DNA of 61,032 bases from Candidatus Glomeribacter gigasporarum BEG34 (GTDB lineage: Bacteria > Pseudomonadota > Gammaproteobacteria > Burkholderiales > Burkholderiaceae): NCBI RefSeq assembly GCF_000227585.1, contig NZ_CAFB01000037.1:82878-143909 (forward strand), given 5' to 3'. Positions 55,837 through 61,032 of the stretch are shown piece by piece. The translations under genes were made by a program, and so were the position numbers. The notes under the pieces are model-generated. The model saw nothing but the letters and a program-made list of their open reading frames with translations, searched no databases and was not told the DNA's origin. How positions within the stretch are numbered: position 1 is the stretch's first letter; every line of letters starts with the position of its first letter.

Positions 55837-56068
55837 TTGCTTTCCTCATTGAAATGATGCGGTATGCAGTCCCACGAGGCACCCACACCACAATGACCAT
55901 TCGATTATCTAGTTTACCAACGGTCATAAATCGTTGTTCTGTATAGTTATTCTGGATACTTTGAACTGTGAAGTGATGTCCAGCGAATACTTCTTTAGCG
56001 CTTTTGAAATCTAGCCCGCGTTCTTTGAGTGTGATGTCCCGTTTCTTGGGATCAAATGTAATGCGCAT
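55796..56068 (-). CDS. brnT: BrnT-family ribonuclease toxin, inserted between nuoG and nuoH
   Basis: A 90-residue RelE-fold toxin. FDPKKRDITLKERGLDFKSAKEVF, then [37 protein letters not shown] match the BrnT pattern (BrnT cleaves RNA and is held by BrnA). The ATG is directly next to the nuoG stop (TAA then ATG), so it can be translated from the nuo transcript with no promoter of its own visible. The toxin gene precedes the antitoxin gene, as usual for this family. No damage is seen. Confidence 0.82.
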   Translation of the reverse strand: MRITFDPKKRDITLKERGLDFKSAKEVFAGHHFTVQSIQNNYTEQRFMTVGKLDNRMVIVVWVPRGTAYRIISMRKANEREQKKYAHRVD

Positions 56069-58432
56069 TTATGCTTTTTCTACCCGGATTTTGCCAAACA
56101 ACCCGCCCAGTTGTGCGGACGCGGGCGCTGCCGCGGGGATACGCACCACATTGTCCGGCAGGCGCGCATCACGCTCGGCAAACATCGTAGCCGAGCATGC
56201 ACCTTGATGAATGCGCACTGAATCGCCGTCTTTCAAACCCAGCCGCTCAAACAAAGCAGATGGCAGCGATACGCGCCGCGCCGCTTTGGCCGCGCGCGTC
56301 GCTTGCAGCGATGGCGCGCGGCGAACCAGCGGGTCGGCTGAATAGATTGGAATATCAGAAAGTCGCTCGAAGACGGGATTTTTTTCGCCGTTTTGAGAAT
56401 CGTCAGCAGCGCGTTCCGGCAGTGCAGGCGGCAGGTGACAGGCATTCGATAAACGCGCTGCGATATCCATGTTATCCAGCGTGGCGGCGCGTACTTCTTC
56501 AGCGCTGTTGTACTCAAAATTCGCCAGTCCCAACCCATTGCCGAGCGCGCGCAGAATTTTCCAGCCCGGACGCGCTTCTCCAAACGGGCGAACAACGCCA
56601 TTGAAACTTTGTATCAGGCCCTGCGCATTGATAAACGTACCCGCTGTTTCGGTGAAAGGCGCCAGCGGCAGCAGTACATCCGCTGTTTCAACACCCTGTT
56701 TGAACATCGACACACTGACGACGAATTCCGCTTGCTTGAGCGCTGCCTGTGCCGCTGCAGGATTTGCGGCGTCGTATTCCACTTCAACATTCAATAATAC
56801 AACCGCACGCCGCGGCTGTTCGAACAGTTCAGCCGCAGATAAACCGCCCACATCGGGCAGTGCGCCCGCGATGTAAGCGCCAACGGTATTCGCCGCTTCG
56901 GTCAGAAAACCGAGCGTTGCGCCGCTTTGCTTGGCAATCCAATGCGCAGCGGCATGCAACGCGCTGAAGTCTGGATGCGCAACCGCCAAATTGCCCAGAA
57001 AAATAGCGCGAATTTCCTCATCTCCGCCATTTCCAGCTAAAGTTTTTGCAACAGCATAGGCGGCCTCGGAAGGCAGTACCGATGCAAATGTCGCAGGCGC
57101 GGCGATGCCTTTGATCTGTGCCACCGCCACTACAATACCTGCCAGTTCATTCAACCAGCAAGAGGGCGCGGCGACCAAGCGATGCGCGGATGCGATTCGC
57201 GCATCATCGTCAATCGCATTCAGCAGATGAACCGGCGCGCCATTTTTCGCCGCCTGACGCAAGCGTGCCGCAAACAATGGATGATCGCGGTTTAAACAGG
57301 AACCGATGATCAGTGCACCTGTAATATTCGAGAGCGCTGTAATCGGCATCCCCAGCCACGGCGCACCCTCAAGTGCAGCGCGGACATCGCTTTGCCGCAG
57401 ACGGAAATCAATATGCGGCGAGCCGATTCCGCGCATCAGTTGCTTTAATAAATACAGTTCTTCGAGTGTGCTATGCGGGCTGGCGAGCGCAGCAATCGAA
57501 TCCGCGCCCGATTCACTTCGCACGCGCTGCAATCCTTCGACGGCAGCGGAGAGCGCCGTTTCCCAGTCTGTCTCGCGCCATGCGCCGTTGTGTTTGACCA
57601 TTGGTCGCGCCAGCCGCGCGTCGCTATTCAGCGCTTCGTACGAAAAGCGGTCTTTATCCGAAATCCAGCATTCGTTGACCGCCTCGTTTTCAAACGGCAA
57701 CACACGCATCACGCGCTGATTTTTGACCTGGATGATCAGGTTTGCGCCCACGCTATCGTGCGGGCTGATTGAGCGATACCGTGTCAGTTCCCAGCCTCGC
57801 GCGGTGTATCGAAACGGTTTGGACGTGAGCGCGCCGACCGGACACAGATCGATCATATTGCCGGACAGTTCCGAATCGACCGTTTGTCCGACAAAGGCGG
57901 TGATTTCAGCATGCTCGCCGCGCCCCAGCATACCGAGCTCCATCACGCCCGCGATTTCTTTGCCGAAGCGCACACAGCGCGTGCAGTGGATGCAGCGCGT
58001 CATTTCTTCCATCGCAATCAGCGGGCCAGCATTTTTATGGAAGACGACGCGCTTGGCTTCGGTGTAGCGCGAATGCGATTTGCCGTAGCCAACCGCAAGG
58101 TCTTGCAATTGGCATTCGCCGCCTTGATCGCAGATCGGACAATCGAGCGGATGGTTGATCAACAGGAATTCCATCACCGCCTGCTGCGCCGCGACTGCTT
58201 TTTCCGATTTTGTGCGCACAACCATGCCGGCGGCGACCGGCGTTGCACACGCCGGAACAGCTTTTGGCATCTTCTCCACCTCCACCAGGCACATCCGGCA
58301 ATTCGCGGCGACGGAGAGCTTTTTGTGGTAGCAGAAATGCGGAATATAGCGATTCAATTGATGCGCCGCCTGAATCACCATGCTGCCCGCGGGCACTTCG
58401 ATTTTCCGTCCGTCTATTTCGAGTTCGACCAT
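56069..58432 (-). CDS. nuoG: NADH-quinone oxidoreductase subunit G
   Basis: A 787-residue iron-sulfur subunit. N-terminal 2Fe-2S ligands are in CYHKKLSVAANCRMC and CATPV, the His/Cys-coordinated cluster in HPLDCPICDQGGECQLQD, and the 4Fe-4S binding in CIHCTRCVRFGKEIAGV. A molybdopterin-oxidoreductase-like domain follows, without the cofactor. Length matches the family. The start is 26 bases from the yefM gene on the other strand. Confidence 0.96.
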   Translation of the reverse strand: MVELEIDGRKIEVPAGSMVIQAAHQLNRYIPHFCYHKKLSVAANCRMCLVEVEKMPKAVPACATPVAAGMVVRTKSEKAVAAQQAVMEFLLINHPLDCPICDQGGECQLQDLAVGYGKSHSRYTEAKRVVFHKNAGPLIAMEEMTRCIHCTRCVRFGKEIAGVMELGMLGRGEHAEITAFVGQTVDSELSGNMIDLCPVGALTSKPFRYTARGWELTRYRSISPHDSVGANLIIQVKNQRVMRVLPFENEAVNECWISDKDRFSYEALNSDARLARPMVKHNGAWRETDWETALSAAVEGLQRVRSESGADSIAALASPHSTLEELYLLKQLMRGIGSPHIDFRLRQSDVRAALEGAPWLGMPITALSNITGALIIGSCLNRDHPLFAARLRQAAKNGAPVHLLNAIDDDARIASAHRLVAAPSCWLNELAGIVVAVAQIKGIAAPATFASVLPSEAAYAVAKTLAGNGGDEEIRAIFLGNLAVAHPDFSALHAAAHWIAKQSGATLGFLTEAANTVGAYIAGALPDVGGLSAAELFEQPRRAVVLLNVEVEYDAANPAAAQAALKQAEFVVSVSMFKQGVETADVLLPLAPFTETAGTFINAQGLIQSFNGVVRPFGEARPGWKILRALGNGLGLANFEYNSAEEVRAATLDNMDIAARLSNACHLPPALPERAADDSQNGEKNPVFERLSDIPIYSADPLVRRAPSLQATRAAKAARRVSLPSALFERLGLKDGDSVRIHQGACSATMFAERDARLPDNVVRIPAAAPASAQLGGLFGKIRVEKA

Positions 58433-58486
58433 AAGACATTAGGCGTTGGCTTTACAACTTGAATCTTCTCAACGATTTGATATTCT

Positions 58487-58504
58487 TGTACTCTAAATTG
58501 TACA
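58487..58504 (+). promoter_or_regulatory. TGTAC-repeat operator of yefM-yoeB
   Basis: TGTACT (58487-58492) and the palindrome TGTACA (58499-58504) lie 12 bp apart just before the antitoxin ATG. E. coli YefM is known to recognise TGTACA-cored palindromes at its own promoter, so autoregulation is likely. Confidence 0.6.
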
Positions 58505-58518
58505 CGCAGAGAAATGAG

Positions 58519-58794
58519 ATGAGAGTGATTAGTTTTTCAGAAGCGCGCAACACGCTGAAGTCTGTGATAGACCGCGTTATCCATGATGCGGATGTCACGG
58601 TAATTAAGCGACGCAATGATCCCGATGCCATCATTATGTCGCTGGACTGCTACAACAGCTTAATGGAAACAGTGCATCTACTCAAAACCCCTGCAAATGC
58701 GGCTCATTTGGCGCGTTCTATCGCCCAACTTCACAAAGGACGCATCAAAAAATGTCAACAGAAATCTACCGACCCGTTTTCAATCGTTGAATGA
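58519..58794 (+). CDS. yefM: YefM-family antitoxin, opposite strand inside the nuo operon
   Basis: A 91-residue antitoxin: MRVISFSEARNTLKSVIDRV, VTVIKRRNDPDAIIMSLDCYNSL, then a helical toxin-binding tail. The start at 58519 matches E. coli YefM; the longer frame from 58459 would run through the operator. It overlaps yoeB by four bases and is transcribed against the nuo direction, between nuoG and nuoF. Confidence 0.93.
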   Translation: MRVISFSEARNTLKSVIDRVIHDADVTVIKRRNDPDAIIMSLDCYNSLMETVHLLKTPANAAHLARSIAQLHKGRIKKCQQKSTDPFSIVE

Positions 58795-59054
58795 TCAAAA
58801 CAATCTGCTTTACTGAAGCAGCATGGGAAGATTATGTGTGGTGGCAGCGCCAGGATCAAAAAACATTACGGCGCATCAATCAGCTCATTCACAATGCCTG
58901 CCGTACTCCATTTGAAGGACTGGGTAAACCTGAACCTTTGAGGGAGAGTTTGAGCGGTTTTTGGTCACGACGCATCGATCAAGCAAACCGTCTCGTGTAT
59001 GAGGACACAGACCGTGCACTCAATGTGGTATCGTGCCGGTATCATTACGGATAA
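58791..59054 (+). CDS. yoeB: YoeB toxin (ribosome-dependent mRNA endonuclease)
   Basis: An 87-residue RelE-superfamily toxin. GLGKPEPLRESLSGFWSRRI, RLVYE and CRYHYG match E. coli YoeB; the residues corresponding to Glu46, Arg65 and His83 are Glu48, Arg67 and His85 here. It cleaves mRNA in the ribosomal A site and is neutralised by YefM. The 3' end overlaps the convergent hepT by 10 bp. Confidence 0.93.
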   Translation: MIKTICFTEAAWEDYVWWQRQDQKTLRRINQLIHNACRTPFEGLGKPEPLRESLSGFWSRRIDQANRLVYEDTDRALNVVSCRYHYG

Positions 59055-59419
59055 TTCTGCAAACGCATAACAAGTTCTTGTATTTGTTGTTTCAGCCTCG
59101 GCAAATCATTCTCCACTGTATGCCAAATCAGACTGAAATCAATTTTGAAATAACCGTGCGCAACCCGATTCCGCATTGCATAAATGACCGTCCACGGCAC
59201 GTGCGGATGTTGTTCAATAAAAGCGGGATTGCATCGTTCAATATTTTTAACCGCTTCGCCAATCACCTCAATATTGCGCACGACCCCGTCTTGTACCAGT
59301 TCATTTTCAAGGAACGCCCAATCTGCCATATCTTCACAATAACGTTCGATGCGTGCGATGGCTTGAAGAATATGCGCTAAATAGTCTGCAACCCGAAGTG
59401 AGTCTTTATCTTTCTTCAT
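59045..59419 (-). CDS. hepT: HepT-family HEPN ribonuclease toxin (DUF86)
   Basis: A 124-residue helical HEPN protein. RNRVAHGY contains the R-x4-H-x-Y motif, in which the Arg and His are catalytic and the Tyr is the site modified by the MntA partner in the Shewanella system. The front half (VADYLAHILQAIARIERYC, then GVVRNIEVIGEAVKNI) is typical. The ATG overlaps the mntA stop. Confidence 0.88.
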   Translation of the reverse strand: MKKDKDSLRVADYLAHILQAIARIERYCEDMADWAFLENELVQDGVVRNIEVIGEAVKNIERCNPAFIEQHPHVPWTVIYAMRNRVAHGYFKIDFSLIWHTVENDLPRLKQQIQELVMRLQNYP

Positions 59420-59706
59420 ACTCGCACAGCCTCTGCTAGCACTACATCCCTAAATTTGTCGGGTAAGGCGTTCGGCGTTAGCACATCAACTGCGACGCCC
59501 AACTGCTTTTCCAATTCGACCTGAATCGCAGCAATGTCCATCAAACTGGTCTCTGACGTAGGGTCAACGAGCAAATCAAGATCACTTTCTTCCGTGTCTT
59601 CGCAATGCAATACAGAGCCGAATACGCGCGCATTCGAGGCGCGGTGCGCCTTGACGACGCGACGGATCGTATCCCTGTATACTTCTAATGCTTCAGAGGG
59701 TTTCAT
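59416..59706 (-). CDS. mntA: MntA-family nucleotidyltransferase antitoxin
   Basis: A 96-residue minimal nucleotidyltransferase: RVFGSVLHCEDTEESDLDLLVD has the GS-x(n)-D-x-D signature, with a later Asp in VAVDVLTP. In the HepT-MntA type VII system this enzyme inactivates HepT by adding AMP to the motif Tyr. The antitoxin gene is first and overlaps hepT by ATGA. It starts 12 bases after the nuoF stop, so it can be read from the nuo message. Confidence 0.88.
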   Translation of the reverse strand: MKPSEALEVYRDTIRRVVKAHRASNARVFGSVLHCEDTEESDLDLLVDPTSETSLMDIAAIQVELEKQLGVAVDVLTPNALPDKFRDVVLAEAVRV

Positions 59707-59718
59707 TTTTGGATTGAA

Positions 59719-61014
59719 TCAATGTGCAAGTGGTGTTAGACAACGCTTCTGCTCCACATGACATTCAAACTCGTCCCAATAATGCTTGAGCATGCCGTGC
59801 ACCGGCATCGCGGCCGCATCGCCAAGCGCGCAAATCGTGCGGCCCATCATGCCGCTGGCAACGGAATTGAGTAACTCCAGATCTTCGATACGCCCTTTGC
59901 CATGTTCGATCCGGTCGACGATTCGGTAAAGCCAGCCGGTGCCTTCGCGGCACGGCGTGCACTGCCCGCACGATTCTTCAAAATAGAAATACGACAAACG
60001 CAGCAGCGCGCGCACCATGCAGCGCGTTTCATTCATCACGATCACCGCGCCGGAACCGAGCATGGAGCCGGCCTTGGCAATCGCGTCGTAATCCATATCG
60101 GTCTGCATCATCACCTCGCCGGGAATCACCGGCGCGGATGAGCCGCCGGGAATCACCGCCTTGATTTTCTGACCGCCGCGCATGCCGCCCGCGCATTCGA
60201 GCAGCGTTGCAAATGGGGTGCCGAGCGGCGCTTCATAATTACCCGGCAGTTCAACATCGCCCGATACCGAAAAAATTTTCGTGCCGCCATTATTCGGTTT
60301 GCCGATTTCCAGATACTTTTGTGGCCCAATCGCAAGCAAAAAGGGCACCGCGGCGAAGGTCTCCGTGTTGTTGATGGTTGTTGGCTTGCCGAATAAACCA
60401 AAACTGGCTGGAAACGGCGGTTTGAAGCGCGGCAGTCCCTTTTTGCCTTCGATGGATTCTAGTAGCGCAGTCTCCTCGCCGCAGATATACGCGCCGTAGC
60501 CGTGATGCGCGTGCAATTCAAATGAAAATTCAGTGCCGAGAATGTTTTTTCCGAGCAGGCCCGCCGCGCGCGCTTCTTCAAGCGCCGCTTCAAAGCGCTG
60601 ATATTCGTGCCAGATTTCGCCGTGAATATAGTTATAGCCGACGCTAATCCCCATCGCATACGCGCCGATTGCCATCCCTTCAATCAGCGCGTGCGGGTTG
60701 TAGCGCAGGATATCCCGATCCTTAAATGTGCCTGGCTCCCCCTCATCCGAATTGCAGACGAGATATTTTTGTCCCGGAAACTGGCGTGGCATAAAGCTCC
60801 ACTTAAGCCCCGTCGGAAAACCCGCGCCGCCGCGGCCGCGTAAGCCAGACGCATTCACATCGGCAATGACCTGTTCGGGCGGAATATGCGCTTCCAGAAT
60901 GCGTCTGAGCTGCCGGTAGCCGCCGCGCGCGGCATAATCGTCCAGATGCCAGTTCTCGCCGTTCAAGCCCGCCAGAATCAGCGGCTGGATATGACGGTCG
61001 TGCAGACACGTCAT
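59719..61014 (-). CDS. nuoF: NADH-quinone oxidoreductase subunit F
   Basis: The 431-residue NADH- and FMN-binding subunit. [17 protein letters not shown] binds [19 protein letters not shown] and [16 protein letters not shown] form the FMN pocket, and [15 protein letters not shown] with the distal Cys bind the 4Fe-4S cluster N3. Full length. AGGAGT lies 7 bases before the ATG. It is the first gene in the window in the direction of nuo transcription. Confidence 0.97.
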   Translation of the reverse strand: MTCLHDRHIQPLILAGLNGENWHLDDYAARGGYRQLRRILEAHIPPEQVIADVNASGLRGRGGAGFPTGLKWSFMPRQFPGQKYLVCNSDEGEPGTFKDRDILRYNPHALIEGMAIGAYAMGISVGYNYIHGEIWHEYQRFEAALEEARAAGLLGKNILGTEFSFELHAHHGYGAYICGEETALLESIEGKKGLPRFKPPFPASFGLFGKPTTINNTETFAAVPFLLAIGPQKYLEIGKPNNGGTKIFSVSGDVELPGNYEAPLGTPFATLLECAGGMRGGQKIKAVIPGGSSAPVIPGEVMMQTDMDYDAIAKAGSMLGSGAVIVMNETRCMVRALLRLSYFYFEESCGQCTPCREGTGWLYRIVDRIEHGKGRIEDLELLNSVASGMMGRTICALGDAAAMPVHGMLKHYWDEFECHVEQKRCLTPLAH

Positions 61015-61032
61015 GAAGACTCCTTGCCTGAC
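61011..61032 (-). CDS. nuoE: Possible last codons of nuoE (truncated by window edge)
   Basis: On the minus strand the frame entering the window reads SGKESS and stops at TGA overlapping the nuoF ATG (ATGA). The expected neighbour is nuoE, but six residues cannot confirm it. Confidence 0.35.

Noticed and set aside
1-61032. tRNA, rRNA and CRISPR arrays
   Set aside because: I looked through the intergenic regions for cloverleaf ends, rRNA motifs and evenly spaced repeats and saw none. The palindromic repeats are dispersed and not array-like.

Overview
The window looks like the chromosome of a betaproteobacterium of the Burkholderia lineage. Protein matches throughout (PyrB, RmlABCD, GyrA, UbiG, Dxs, YidC, NuoF-NuoN) are Burkholderia-like by recognition, but the DNA is less GC-rich than free-living Burkholderia. 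The gene order is broken in several places, there are decayed genes, and a family of short palindromic repeats is scattered through the window. Together with a terpene synthase remnant and an F-box-like protein, this fits a reduced-genome, host-associated relative (fungal endosymbionts such as Mycoavidus or Glomeribacter are the obvious comparison). The assignment is inference; no rRNA gene is present to confirm it.

Left part (1-23.8 kb): the 3' end of a trimeric autotransporter adhesin, a MITE-like element, a lipoprotein phosphoesterase, orn-pmbA, an orphan Phd-type antitoxin with a coiled-coil membrane protein, dnaE, rubredoxin, an algH-ruvX-pyrB-(deacetylase)-pyrC' run without pyrR, apaH, the complete dTDP-rhamnose operon rmlBACD with a glycosyltransferase, a Sco/PCu(A)C copper pair, otsB, ychF, a ubiH-like gene and dsbC.

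Middle (23.8-45.6 kb): an AT-richer regulator plus DppA-like binding protein, smr, nadE-secG, a terpene synthase broken by two single-base deletions, a DUF2059 gene, gyrA (with Ser at the E. coli Gly81 position), ompA-ubiG-xseB-ispA-dxs, the conserved yidC-yidD-rnpA-rpmH cluster without dnaA beside it, a second, internally deleted DppA paralogue, an unrecognised gene, a DUF2818 gene and the remains of an AlwI-like restriction-modification system.

Right part (45.6-61 kb): the complex I operon nuoF-nuoN on the minus strand, interrupted at almost every junction but with intact nuo genes. Reading in the direction of transcription, the insertions are mntA-hepT plus oppositely oriented yefM-yoeB (nuoF/nuoG), brnT-brnA (nuoG/nuoH), a 45-residue membrane peptide (nuoH/nuoI), a DUF616-like glycosyltransferase (nuoI/nuoJ), an F-box-like protein (nuoM/nuoN), and the restriction-modification remnant (nuoN/DUF2818). 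This three-toxin-antitoxin respiratory operon is the most striking feature of the window.

A second theme is a palindromic repeat of about 75 bp with ends TTAGAGCATTTTTCAG / CTGAAAAATGCTCTAA. Its ends carry TAG on both strands; it supplies the stop codons of ispA, dxs, yidC and the PCu(A)C gene, encodes the C-terminal tail of RmlB, and lies in frame inside the PCu(A)C protein.
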